Assembly (NCBI GenBank): GCA_035515075.1
Contig: DATJBZ010000009.1
Coordinates: 83,532 to 147,531 of the forward strand
Length of the DNA: 64,000 bases
Source of the DNA: Moheibacter sp035515075
GTDB lineage: Bacteria; Bacteroidota; Bacteroidia; Flavobacteriales; Weeksellaceae
Direction: 5' to 3'
Shown here in pieces: positions 51,897-60,975 of this stretch (its first letter is position 1; every line of letters begins with the position of its first letter). A program made the position numbers and the translations under genes. A model generated the notes under the pieces. The model was given only the letters and a program-made list of their open reading frames with translations. It did not search any database and was not told where the DNA came from.

Positions 51897-53213
51897 TCAT
51901 TTCAAGGCGTAAATCCTCACTTTCTTCTTTTTCAGTCGTGTATTGTTGAGTTGTTCGATCAATTGTTCTGCGAATTCAGCAGGAACAGCAACAAAAGCAC
52001 AATCTTGTTTTAACTCAATATTGCCCAATTGCTCTTGCGTTAGATTGCCTTGTTTGATGAACAAACCTGCAATGTCTCCTTTTGAAATTTTGTCTTTTCT
52101 TCCGCCCGAAATGAACAAGGTTTCCCATGTTTGAGTAGCTTTCGGAGCTGTTTTAGGAATTTGAAAAGCTGCTTTAGGTCGAATGAAAGAAGGCAAACTT
52201 TGCTTGGCCCATTGTAAAATATAAGCCGTTCCTTTTTCGTTGACCCTTGCTGTCCGTCCATTTCTATGGGTAAATTCGACTTCTGAATGGGGCAGTTCGT
52301 AATGAACGATGTATTTCAATTCAGGAATGTCAATGCCTCTTGCAGCCAAGTCGGTCGCGACCAAAACCGTGCTGCTGCCATTTCGAAATTGGATCAACGC
52401 ACGTTCGCGGTCCTTTTGTTCCATTCCTCCAGAAAAGCAGGTGTGGCTGATGTTGTGGTCGTGCAAACAATCGCTCACCATTTCGATACTGTCTTTGAAA
52501 TTACAAAAAACGATGCCCGGTTGATCTCCCAAATATTGCAACAGTTGGACCAGTGTTTTCAATTTGTTTTTGTCGGGTGAAACCACAGTTTCCAAAGTCA
52601 AAGTAGCTTTGATTTTTTGGCCCAAATAATCAATGGTATGAGCCTGACTGAATTGAACAAAAGTAGGAATTGCAACACCTTGGGTAGCAGAAGTCAAAAT
52701 CCGTTTGTTCAAATTCGGCAATTCGCGCAAAATGTCACGCATTTCTTTTTCAAAACCAATTTCAAGCGATTTGTCAAATTCATCCAAAACCAAAGTCTTG
52801 ATGCTTTCTTTGGACAAAATGTCTTCTTCGAAATGGTCCAAAATTCGTCCTGGTGTACCAATCAAGATCGCTGGCGCATGCTTCAATTCGATTTTGTCTT
52901 TGCTTTTTGCACGGCCACCATAGACTGCATTCACTTTGAAACCGGAACCCATGTCGCGCAAAACTTGTTCGATCTGAATCGCCAATTCTCGTGTGGGTAC
53001 CACAATCAAAGCTTGGATTTCAGGATTTTTCACATCGAGTATTTCCAAAATGGGCAACAAAAAAGCCAAGGTTTTCCCTGTTCCAGTAGGCGAAAGCACC
53101 AAGGTGTTTTCATTTTCAGGAATGATTGCCATGGCTTCCTCTTGCATGGCATTCAGCGACGCAATGTTGAGTTTCTTTAAAATTTCTTGTTGATTCTTGT
53201 AGGATGGATTCAT
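51897..53213 (-). CDS. DEAD-box-like RNA helicase with DbpA-type RNA-binding domain and DEFD motif II
   Basis: 438 aa. Two RecA domains: Q motif near ASLNAMQEEAM, motif I SPTGTGKT, PTRELA, GTPGR, motif II VLDEFD (DEFD instead of DEAD), SAT, and ATDLAARGIDIPEL, with HRNGRTAR as motif VI. The C-terminal 75 residues form a DbpA RNA-binding domain (KGDIAGLFIKQGNLTQEQLGNI), which in E. coli DbpA targets 23S rRNA hairpin 92. The start overlaps the stop of the upstream helicase by 4 bp. Confidence 0.9.
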   Translation of the reverse strand: MNPSYKNQQEILKKLNIASLNAMQEEAMAIIPENENTLVLSPTGTGKTLAFLLPILEILDVKNPEIQALIVVPTRELAIQIEQVLRDMGSGFKVNAVYGGRAKSKDKIELKHAPAILIGTPGRILDHFEEDILSKESIKTLVLDEFDKSLEIGFEKEMRDILRELPNLNKRILTSATQGVAIPTFVQFSQAHTIDYLGQKIKATLTLETVVSPDKNKLKTLVQLLQYLGDQPGIVFCNFKDSIEMVSDCLHDHNISHTCFSGGMEQKDRERALIQFRNGSSTVLVATDLAARGIDIPELKYIVHYELPHSEVEFTHRNGRTARVNEKGTAYILQWAKQSLPSFIRPKAAFQIPKTAPKATQTWETLFISGGRKDKISKGDIAGLFIKQGNLTQEQLGNIELKQDCAFVAVPAEFAEQLIEQLNNTRLKKKKVRIYALK

Positions 53214-54556
53214 CTTTTACGCTTTTTTGAGGAAGAATTTTCTTCGGTTTTGGGCAATTTGTCTTGAACTTGTTGCAAATGATGGGCAAGAATTTTCTCA
53301 ATCAATTCATCTTTGGTCAAATGATGGAAAATGGTTTTTACCTTTTCTTTCAACTCGTCTGAAACTACTCGATTCGGCTTGGTTTTAAAGATTTTTTTGG
53401 CCCACAACAAGGTGTTGTTTTCCAAAGTGCTTTCTGCATCTGCTTTTTTGATTTCCGAGAAGAATATGCCCAATTCTTCTTCAAATTCAGGAATTTCGCC
53501 CACTTCTTCTTCTTGAAGTACGGTCAACGAAAAACCTTTGGCGCCAGCACGTGCAGTTCTACCACTTCGGTGTACATAAGCTTCGTAAGTATCAGGCAAA
53601 TGATAATTGACCACATAACTCACATCTTTGACGTCCAAGCCTCTTGCTGCAAGGTCAGTGGCAACGAGGATGTTGATGTTGCCTTCTCTGAATTGATCCA
53701 TCACACGGTCGCGAATGCCTTGAGTCAAACTTCCATGCAAGGCGCCAGATGAGAATTTGTTGATGGCCAAGTTTTTGCCCAATTTGTTCACGGCAGCCTT
53801 GGTTTTACAAAAAATAATGCCTTTTTCGTTTTCTCTTCCACTCAAAAAATGAAGCAATACTTCCAATTTTTCAATCGGATCCACCACGATGTATCGGTGG
53901 TCAATGCCTTGGTGTCCCATGGTTTCCATATCGGCTTCGATCTGGATGGGATGTTTTCCCAATGCATTTTGGATCAGCTGTTTCAAGTTGCCAGGTAAAG
54001 TGGCTGTAAACAACAAGGTCCTTCTATTTTTTGGAATTTCCAAGAAGATTTTCTCCAAATCGCTGGAATGCGCATTCAACATTTCGTCGGCTTCATCCAA
54101 CACCAAATAATTGACATGGCTAAGGTCAATCGCTTTTCTGTTGACCAAGTCCAACAACCTTCCTGGCGTTGCAACAACGAGATGCGTGGTGGATTGCAAA
54201 CGTTCGATTTGCGGTTTGATCGGAATTCCGCCACAAATCGCTGCCAAACCAATTGCAGGATGGTGGGCTGAGAAATCACTTAAATTGCTGTGAATTTGCT
54301 GTCCCAATTCTCGTGTGGGTGATAAAATCACCATTTGAATTTGTGGTAGGTCTGTTTGAATCTTTTGCAACAAAGGCAATCCAAAGGCCAAAGTTTTTCC
54401 ACTTCCTGTTTTTGCCAAAGCCACAATGTCTTTGGTTTCGTTCAAGATCAGCGGAATGGTTTTTTGTTGAATGTCTGTAGGAACATGGATGTTTAGATCG
54501 GTCAAACTTTGTTGAAAAAGTGGATCAACGCCTAAAACTGAAAAATTGGTGGGCAT
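53210..54556 (-). CDS. DEAD-box RNA helicase (RhlE-like)
   Basis: 448 aa with all core motifs: PTDIQQKTIPLIL (Q motif), AKTGSGKT, PTRELG, ATPGRLLDLV, VLDEADEML, TAT, ATDLAARGLDVKDV and HRSGRTAR. The C-terminus is basic (EENSSSKKRKR), as in RhlE-type helicases of ribosome assembly or mRNA turnover. It is the first gene of a two-helicase operon with promoter TATCTTTG at 54571-54578. Confidence 0.93.
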   Translation of the reverse strand: MPTNFSVLGVDPLFQQSLTDLNIHVPTDIQQKTIPLILNETKDIVALAKTGSGKTLAFGLPLLQKIQTDLPQIQMVILSPTRELGQQIHSNLSDFSAHHPAIGLAAICGGIPIKPQIERLQSTTHLVVATPGRLLDLVNRKAIDLSHVNYLVLDEADEMLNAHSSDLEKIFLEIPKNRRTLLFTATLPGNLKQLIQNALGKHPIQIEADMETMGHQGIDHRYIVVDPIEKLEVLLHFLSGRENEKGIIFCKTKAAVNKLGKNLAINKFSSGALHGSLTQGIRDRVMDQFREGNINILVATDLAARGLDVKDVSYVVNYHLPDTYEAYVHRSGRTARAGAKGFSLTVLQEEEVGEIPEFEEELGIFFSEIKKADAESTLENNTLLWAKKIFKTKPNRVVSDELKEKVKTIFHHLTKDELIEKILAHHLQQVQDKLPKTEENSSSKKRKR

Positions 54557-54570
54557 AAAGCTATTTTTGG

Positions 54571-54578
54571 CAAAGATA
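54571..54578 (-). promoter_or_regulatory. -7 element (TATCTTTG) of the two-helicase operon
   Basis: Exact TAnnTTTG, 14 nt upstream of the ATG at 54556. Confidence 0.75.
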
Positions 54579-54663
54579 GTTCGGCTTTTGTTGGTATGGG
54601 TAAATTATGAGAATAAGTTGATTTTTTTTGAACAAGTCTAGAAGTAAATAATTTATAAAATGA

Positions 54664-54671
54664 TATATTTG
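54664..54671 (+). promoter_or_regulatory. -7 element (TATATTTG) upstream of the 54-aa membrane protein gene
   Basis: Exact TAnnTTTG, 47 nt before the ATG; divergent from the helicase promoter 85 bp away. Confidence 0.5.
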
Positions 54672-54718
54672 ATTCATCGAATCGTCAATTCTTCATTGAA
54701 CTAAACTTAAGTAACACC

Positions 54719-54883
54719 ATGATTTACTCCATCATTCCCATCGTATTCATCGCTGTATTTGTTCTTTATGCCTTGTATTTGATTTTAATCAAAAAAGATG
54801 GGGCGAAATTCAAATCCATCTTGGTGCCAGGTTTGGTGTTTATAGCGCTTTGGGGATTGATTTATTATTTATGGTTGAGATAG
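54719..54883 (+). CDS. Small two-helix membrane protein (54 aa)
   Basis: Too short for long-ORF searches. The product has two membrane helices, SIIPIVFIAVFVLYALYLIL and ILVPGLVFIALWGLIYYLW, separated by the basic loop IKKDGAKFK, with a terminal Arg. The sequence shows a typical membrane-protein pattern, a promoter element upstream, and stops 8 bp before the converging recQ stop. I do not recognise a family; it could regulate a larger membrane complex. Confidence 0.65.
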   Translation: MIYSIIPIVFIAVFVLYALYLILIKKDGAKFKSILVPGLVFIALWGLIYYLWLR

Positions 54884-54891
54884 AAGCTTAT

Positions 54892-56760
54892 TTATTTTTT
54901 TGCCACAAAAGAATCAATTTGCACACTTTCAATCAAATTTTCATCGCTCAAATGCTCCAAAGTTTTTAAAACAGTAATTTTAGGAAATTGAATGAAATGT
55001 TCTGTGATTTCTTGAATGGTTTTTGGCGAATCATTTAAAAATTCTAACACCATTTGAGTTTGCAATTCCAATCGGGGAGAGGCGCACACATCGCATTTCC
55101 CACATTTTTTTTTTGGTTTTTCACCAAAATAACGCAACATCAATTTTTCTCGACAAATCGTTTGTTGACTGGCATAGTAAATCATGTCTTGCAAACGTTT
55201 CCATTGTTGAATTTGCAAGGCTTCAAAAGCTTTCCACAAGGTATGGTCCAAGCGATCGGTTTCTCTGGGTCGAAGGAAATACACGTTTTTCACGTCTCGA
55301 CTTTTGTAATGCAGATACCCCAAATCAGCCAATTCATACAAAACAGCATAAATGACTTTGACGGGTTGTTTCAATTCTTGCGCGATTTTGTATTCATTGA
55401 TTGCTTTGTCAAGGCTCAGAATTCCAGCGTATCTTCTGGCCAAAGTTTCCAACACTTGAAATTGGATCGAGGTCGTTTGCAAGTTGTATTTAGGATTAAC
55501 GAACAAACGCACGCTGCTGTAATTCCTGTTTTCTTCGATACGGATGACTTCTTGTCTGTTGAGAAATCCCAATATTTTCTCTGCTTTTTTGGCATTTAAC
55601 CCAAATTGACGCAAAAAAGCGGGTCGGTCAAATGACAAATGATGTTCGGGTCGCTCGAATTCACCGATGTTGAAATAGTTGTAAAACATCTTGGTAATCT
55701 TTCGAAATTCTTCCTTGTTGGGCAAATTGGAGCGAAAGATTTTTTCTGCTTCATCGACTGCTTGGTTGTCCAGAAGCAAAATCGCTTCCGCCTTTTTGCC
55801 GTCTCTTCCCGCGCGTCCCGCTTCTTGCACATAGGCTTCCAAACTGTTGGGCAAGTCGAGGTGAATGACCGTTCGCACATTGGATTTGTCAATGCCCATC
55901 CCAAAAGCATTGGTTGAAACCATGATTTGGTCCTCACTCAAAGTCCAATTTTCTTGTTTTTCAGTTTTTTCTTCGTTGGACAAGCGCGCATGGAAAAAAT
56001 CAGCATTGAACCCTTTTTCGCTTAAAAATTGGGCGACCGCATAACTTTTTTTTCTGGTGCGAACAAAAACAATCCCTGCGCCAGGATTCTTTTTCAAATG
56101 ATACACCAAATCATCCAATTCATTTTCAGTATGTACCACTATGAAAACCAAGTTGTCTCTTTTGAGAGAAGTTTGGAAAATGTCAGGATTTTTCATCCCC
56201 AAAGAATGGATGATTTCTTGTTGAACTTTGGGCATGGCAGTGGCAGTCAATGCAAGAAAAGGTGTGGTAGGAAAGGATTCTTTGATTGAACTGATTTTTA
56301 AATAAGCGGGCCGAAAATCATGGCCCCATTGTGCGATGCAATGCGCTTCGTCGATGGCAATCAAGTTCAATTTCAATTCCATCAAAGATTGGATGAAGCT
56401 TCGACTTTGCAAGCGTTCAGGCGCTACATAAAGGAGTTTTATTTTTCCAGCTTTGCATCGGTCAAAAATCGAAATGATTTCATCTTGATTCAATTGCGAA
56501 GTGATGGAAGCAGCGCCAATACCGATGCGGTTCAAATGTTGTACTTGGTCTTGCATCAACGCAATTAAAGGCGAAATCACCAAAGTAATGTGCTCAAAAA
56601 TGACGGCGGGCACTTGATAACACAGCGATTTTCCGCCACCTGTTGGCAAAATAGCCAAAGTATCTTTGTTCGCTAAAACAGCTTCAATGATGGACAATTG
56701 CGGTGGTTTGAAATCCGCATAGCCCCAATAATGTTGAAGAATTTCTTTAGGTGAAAGCAC
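54892..56760 (-). CDS. recQ: ATP-dependent DNA helicase RecQ
   Basis: 3'-5' DNA helicase in recombination repair. The start is a GTG at 56760 (MLSPKEILQHYWGYADFKPP, 622 aa): the longer frame would use a TTG that is part of the -7 element TATCTTTG. Motifs: LPTGGGKSLCYQ, DEAH (IAIDEAHCIAQWGHDFRP), LTATA, QEAGRAGRDG, and the RecQ zinc site with the Cys cluster CREKLMLRYF...CGKCDVC. The C-terminal winged-helix-like tail (TIQEITEHFIQFPKITVLKT) replaces an HRDC domain. Confidence 0.94.
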   Translation of the reverse strand: MLSPKEILQHYWGYADFKPPQLSIIEAVLANKDTLAILPTGGGKSLCYQVPAVIFEHITLVISPLIALMQDQVQHLNRIGIGAASITSQLNQDEIISIFDRCKAGKIKLLYVAPERLQSRSFIQSLMELKLNLIAIDEAHCIAQWGHDFRPAYLKISSIKESFPTTPFLALTATAMPKVQQEIIHSLGMKNPDIFQTSLKRDNLVFIVVHTENELDDLVYHLKKNPGAGIVFVRTRKKSYAVAQFLSEKGFNADFFHARLSNEEKTEKQENWTLSEDQIMVSTNAFGMGIDKSNVRTVIHLDLPNSLEAYVQEAGRAGRDGKKAEAILLLDNQAVDEAEKIFRSNLPNKEEFRKITKMFYNYFNIGEFERPEHHLSFDRPAFLRQFGLNAKKAEKILGFLNRQEVIRIEENRNYSSVRLFVNPKYNLQTTSIQFQVLETLARRYAGILSLDKAINEYKIAQELKQPVKVIYAVLYELADLGYLHYKSRDVKNVYFLRPRETDRLDHTLWKAFEALQIQQWKRLQDMIYYASQQTICREKLMLRYFGEKPKKKCGKCDVCASPRLELQTQMVLEFLNDSPKTIQEITEHFIQFPKITVLKTLEHLSDENLIESVQIDSFVAKK

Positions 56761-56775
56761 AAATCGGTATTTGCC

Positions 56776-56783
56776 CAAAGATA
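56776..56783 (-). promoter_or_regulatory. -7 element (TATCTTTG) of recQ
   Basis: Exact TAnnTTTG, 15 nt before the GTG at 56760. Confidence 0.75.
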
Positions 56784-56848
56784 CAAAAGAAAAGACGTGG
56801 GTTGTTTTCCCAGATGAAATTTACTTCAACTAAAAATGCATCCGACAA

Positions 56849-57400
56849 TTATTTGGCTTCAATCCAATTGGTGATTTTTTTGCTTTCGGGTTGGGTGACC
56901 GAATAAAAATAATCAGCAAAAGTACCGTCTTCATTGATCAAGTATTTTTGGAAATTCCATTTAACTGAGGAGTTTTTTTTGCCGTTTTTTTCTTTTTGGG
57001 TCAAAAATTCATAGATCGGAGCGATGCTATCGCCTTTGACAGAGATTTTACTCATCATTGGAAAGCTTACGCCGTAATTGATTTGGCAGAAACTGGCAAT
57101 TTCTTCGTTGGTTCCAGGATCTTGTTCATTGAAGTCGTTGGATGGGAATCCGATGACCACAAAATCTTGGTCTTTGTATTTTTTATATAAATTTTCCAAT
57201 CCTTCGAACTGAGGCGTAAAACCACATTTGGAAGCGGTATTGACAATCAATATTTTTTTTCCTTTCAATGAAGCAAAATCGAAGATTTCTCCATTGATGT
57301 CTTCTACTTGGTAATCGTAAATGGTTTGCATGGCGTTTTTGTTTTGTGCTTGACAACTGATCAAACTAAAAAAGATGAAAAGTAAACTGAAGTATTTCAT
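56849..57400 (-). CDS. Glutathione peroxidase-family lipoprotein
   Basis: 183 aa with a lipoprotein signal peptide (SLISC). GPx fold: peroxidatic Cys in NTASKCGFTPQFEGL, the FPSNDFNEQDPG loop (Ser replaces the usual Cys of FPCNQF), a resolving Cys in IASFCQINYGVSFPM, and VKWNFQKYLI with the catalytic Trp-Asn. The Cys pair points to a thioredoxin-type rather than glutathione reductant, as for most bacterial members. It acts in the periplasm on lipid or small peroxides. Confidence 0.93.
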   Translation of the reverse strand: MKYFSLLFIFFSLISCQAQNKNAMQTIYDYQVEDINGEIFDFASLKGKKILIVNTASKCGFTPQFEGLENLYKKYKDQDFVVIGFPSNDFNEQDPGTNEEIASFCQINYGVSFPMMSKISVKGDSIAPIYEFLTQKEKNGKKNSSVKWNFQKYLINEDGTFADYFYSVTQPESKKITNWIEAK

Positions 57401-57417
57401 AATTAAATAATGTAAAA

Positions 57418-57425
57418 CAAAGTTA
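57418..57425 (-). promoter_or_regulatory. -7 element (TAACTTTG) of the glutathione peroxidase gene
   Basis: Exact TAnnTTTG, 17 nt upstream of the ATG. Confidence 0.7.
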
Positions 57426-57497
57426 CGCTTTGCTTTTTAAAGCTGTTGTTTTTTATGATGGAAGTTGTTAATATTTAACATATTGTGTTAAAAGTGA

Positions 57498-60400
57498 TTA
57501 CTTCTTCTTTTTCTTCTTCACGTAATGTTTTTTGTTTTGAATGTAAGAAACAACGGTCAATAGAACCATGCCAACAACGGTGATGTAAATCCAACTAGGA
57601 ATCGGAATCGCATCGCCTGCAGCATAAGAATGCAATCCTGCCAAATAATAATTTACGCCGAAATACGTCATGATGATCGACCAAATGGCCCACAAGCTCG
57701 CTACGTTGAACGCCCATCTGCCTCTCAATCCTGGTACCAAACGCATGTGCAATACAATCGCATACACGATGACTGAAATGAAGGCCCAAGTTTCTTTTGG
57801 ATCCCAGCTCCAATAACGTCCCCAACTTTCATTCGCCCACATGCCGCCCAAAAAGGTTCCAACCGTCAAAGTAAAAACACCTATCGTTGTCGCCATTTCG
57901 CTGACAATGGTAATTTCTTGGATCGATTTTTTAATTTTTTGATTGGGTTTGAAACAAATCAAAATCATGGCAATGATCGCAATCACAGCGGACAAGCCAA
58001 AAAATCCATAACTTGACGTAATGATGCCCACGTGGATCATCAACCAATAGGATTTCAACACAGGTGCCAAAGGTGTGATTTGTGGATCCAACATCGAACC
58101 GCCATGCGCAAATCCCATCATGATCATCGCGACCAAAGCGCCTGCAGCAGGAATGAATGCATTTCTATTTCGGTACAAGATCAATCCCGCCAAAACACCG
58201 ATGGAAGAAATGAACACGATGGCTTCGTAACCATTGCTCCAAGGCGCATGCCCTGACAAATACCAACGAATCCCCAAGCCAATCAAGTGAATGATAAAAG
58301 TCAAACACATCAAGCCCAAGAAAAACAGGGTCAAACGATGGACCCATTGTCCAAAGCGGTTGTTACTGGACAAAACCTCGATGAAAGCCAACACGATCAA
58401 AATGAACCCGAGCATGCTGTACACAATCATCAACCAAAGGAAAATATTGGTTTTGTTGTACAAGATTTCCAAATCAATTTTGTTTTGTGACGGCATGACA
58501 TTTTTCCCCCATTCGTTTTGATAGGCTTTGATTTCATTCAATTTGGCATCTGCAATCGACCAATCATTGGTGTTGGCGCTGGTTTTGATGGCGTTGTAAT
58601 ATTGGGTGATGAATTGGTAAGCCGTTTCATCAATTTCGATGGGACTTTCTTTTGAGCTGTAAATCCAGCTGGTCCAAGAGTGAGCAATGTCGTTTTTGAC
58701 CGGAATGATTTTGGTGTAATAACCATACACGATGTTGTTGAAAATATTGAATCGTTCGGTCAAATTGATGATCTCTTTGTCATACTGCGATTGGTCCGCT
58801 TGTCTTTTGCTAAACGCCGCATTGTATTGGTCTTCTAAAATAAATTTCCCAGTTTGGACATCGACCAAGTTGAGGTAAGAAGTATAGCCTTCGGCATCGG
58901 TTTTGGTTTCCGCCAACAATTGATCCCCGCCTTTTGAAGCGACTTTGATGATGGCTTTGTCCGCCCAAGAAGCTGGATCGATTTGCATTGACAAAAACCA
59001 TTGTTCTGAAGTGATGTATTCGTTGTTGGTTTTGTTGTGAAATTTGTCTTTTTTGTAAATTTTACGCAACAACTCCAAAGTGTGGGTATTCATCGGTTTG
59101 ATTCGTCCATCAAAATCCTGAGACAGTAATTTACCAAATTTATTGGCGTGTTCTAAGTCGATTTCAAGGGGTTTACCCAATTCTTCAGGTGTAGAAAATT
59201 GCGCTGTAGGTTGAACTTCCTTGTGCGCCGTAGGCAATTTCTCTGTGTTTTCTGTTTGAACGATAGAATCAACTGCAGGATTTTGTGCTTGTCCGAAACC
59301 AAACAAGAACAAAAACGGCAAGAGGATCAGGTTCTTTTTGTGCAATTTTTTCAATTGATCGTTCAATTTCCAAAAGTGGGTGCCTTTCCAAAATAAGGTG
59401 GCAAACATGCCGAAAAACAACAAGAAATATCCCAAATAAGTAATGTTGGTTCCCCACCAGTCCGCATTCACCGATAAAATGGTGCCACTTTCGTCAGGAA
59501 AATAACTCGCTTGGAAAAAACGATAGCCTTTGTAATCCATGACATTGTTCATATAAACCAAATGATTTTCTTCTTTTCCTCCATCGATTACGGTCAATTC
59601 ACTTTCGTAGGAAGAAGGGTTGTCAGAACCTGGATAACGGTCCATGATGAAGTTGTCACAACGAATCGAAAAAGGCGTGTGAATGATTTTTGAACCAAAA
59701 CCAACGGTCACATCCAAATCATTGATTTTGGTGTTGCTGCTGAAGCTGGTCAGCCCTCTACCACCAGTCACCATCAAGGTGTCTTTTTCATTGCCTGAGC
59801 TCAATTCTACGACGATGATGCCTGGTAAATTTTTGTCCTCAGCACTCATTCTTTCGCCGCTGTAATACACGATTTCTCCTGTGAAGGGAGGTTTTGGAAT
59901 GATGAAACTGCTGTTGTTGATGGTGTATAATGAAAGATATTGTAAATTTTCTGCTTGATTGACGTGCAATTTTCCTGCACTTTCAGCCAACAAAGCGGAG
60001 TCGGTCACCATGCCAGTTTGTTGACCAATCATCGAAACGTATTCTGCTTCAAAGGGCGAATTGATGATGATTTTTCCGTTGCTTTCAATCAATTGCACCG
60101 AGCCTTCCATGGGATTGTTGAAGCTGACCATCGTGCCACCAATGTTTTTGATGTCGCCTTCTCGGAGGTACTGGGTATCTCTTCCATTTTGTCCCATGCT
60201 TACGATTTCCAACATCTTTTTGCCAGAACTGGTTCTGCGCACCGAATCTTTGGCCATTGGAATGTAATCCAACGTCTTTAAAGTTACGGAAGTGTTGTCA
60301 AAAGGATAAGTTTGTTCAAAAGTTCTTTTGAAAGGCCATTTGGAATCTTTTGAATTGAAATAAGACATGGTGTAGGCATTTTTGTCATAACGAAGCGCCT

Positions 60401-60791
60401 TGTTTTCATTCGCAATTTCCAATTTAAAATAAGTCAAATCACTGATGATTTCGTTGGTGGTTTCGCCAATTTTGATCGGCATCTGTCCTTCAAAACTGAT
60501 ATAGCGCGTGATGGCGCCTCCCAAAAACATGAAAACGAAAGACAAGTGAAAAATCAATACGGGCCATTTTTCTTTTCGCAACAATTGGTAACGTTGGATG
60601 TTTGCAATGAACAAGACGATCAACCAAAGCATCAACACCTCAAACCATTTGGCGTCATAAACCAAACTTTTTGCTGTGGGCGTGTCGTAGTCATTTTCAA
60701 TGAAGGTGGCTACACCCATCGCAATGGCATAAATGAAGAGCAAAACCGCCATGGTGCGGGTTGAAAAAAGAATTTTTCCGATTCGATTCAT
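57498..60791 (-). CDS. Fused cytochrome c maturation protein (ResB-CcsA, System II)
   Basis: 1097 aa: one polypeptide combines the ResB/CcsB half and the CcsA half of the System II haem lyase. Residues 1-110 contain three membrane helices (TRTMAVLLFIYAIAMG, WFEVLMLWLIVLFIA, VLIFHLSFVFMFLGG). A large periplasmic region follows (about 110-440), a helix near 460, a second periplasmic segment (about 510-780), then the CcsA part with conserved His residues and the haem-binding WWD motif ESWGRYWSWDPKETWAF (about residue 990). It delivers haem across the membrane and attaches it to CXXCH apocytochromes. The last residues are a poly-Lys tail. Confidence 0.94.
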   Translation of the reverse strand: MNRIGKILFSTRTMAVLLFIYAIAMGVATFIENDYDTPTAKSLVYDAKWFEVLMLWLIVLFIANIQRYQLLRKEKWPVLIFHLSFVFMFLGGAITRYISFEGQMPIKIGETTNEIISDLTYFKLEIANENKALRYDKNAYTMSYFNSKDSKWPFKRTFEQTYPFDNTSVTLKTLDYIPMAKDSVRRTSSGKKMLEIVSMGQNGRDTQYLREGDIKNIGGTMVSFNNPMEGSVQLIESNGKIIINSPFEAEYVSMIGQQTGMVTDSALLAESAGKLHVNQAENLQYLSLYTINNSSFIIPKPPFTGEIVYYSGERMSAEDKNLPGIIVVELSSGNEKDTLMVTGGRGLTSFSSNTKINDLDVTVGFGSKIIHTPFSIRCDNFIMDRYPGSDNPSSYESELTVIDGGKEENHLVYMNNVMDYKGYRFFQASYFPDESGTILSVNADWWGTNITYLGYFLLFFGMFATLFWKGTHFWKLNDQLKKLHKKNLILLPFLFLFGFGQAQNPAVDSIVQTENTEKLPTAHKEVQPTAQFSTPEELGKPLEIDLEHANKFGKLLSQDFDGRIKPMNTHTLELLRKIYKKDKFHNKTNNEYITSEQWFLSMQIDPASWADKAIIKVASKGGDQLLAETKTDAEGYTSYLNLVDVQTGKFILEDQYNAAFSKRQADQSQYDKEIINLTERFNIFNNIVYGYYTKIIPVKNDIAHSWTSWIYSSKESPIEIDETAYQFITQYYNAIKTSANTNDWSIADAKLNEIKAYQNEWGKNVMPSQNKIDLEILYNKTNIFLWLMIVYSMLGFILIVLAFIEVLSSNNRFGQWVHRLTLFFLGLMCLTFIIHLIGLGIRWYLSGHAPWSNGYEAIVFISSIGVLAGLILYRNRNAFIPAAGALVAMIMMGFAHGGSMLDPQITPLAPVLKSYWLMIHVGIITSSYGFFGLSAVIAIIAMILICFKPNQKIKKSIQEITIVSEMATTIGVFTLTVGTFLGGMWANESWGRYWSWDPKETWAFISVIVYAIVLHMRLVPGLRGRWAFNVASLWAIWSIIMTYFGVNYYLAGLHSYAAGDAIPIPSWIYITVVGMVLLTVVSYIQNKKHYVKKKKKK

Positions 60792-60813
60792 GATTGAAAA
60801 ACTTTAAAGTCTA

Positions 60814-60821
60814 CAAAGATA
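60814..60821 (-). promoter_or_regulatory. -7 element (TATCTTTG) of the cytochrome c maturation gene
   Basis: Exact TAnnTTTG, 22 nt before the ATG. Confidence 0.75.
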
Positions 60822-60975
60822 GTTTTTGTCCAACTAAAGGCGCCCATGAAATAAATGATATTTCACACAAATTGAATACTTTTAATGAATAAATCTTAAT
60901 TTTTTTAACAAAAATCGATGAAATGAATTACCTTTTGCGTTTTATTTAAAATGAATTAACACAGAATAATCAGTT

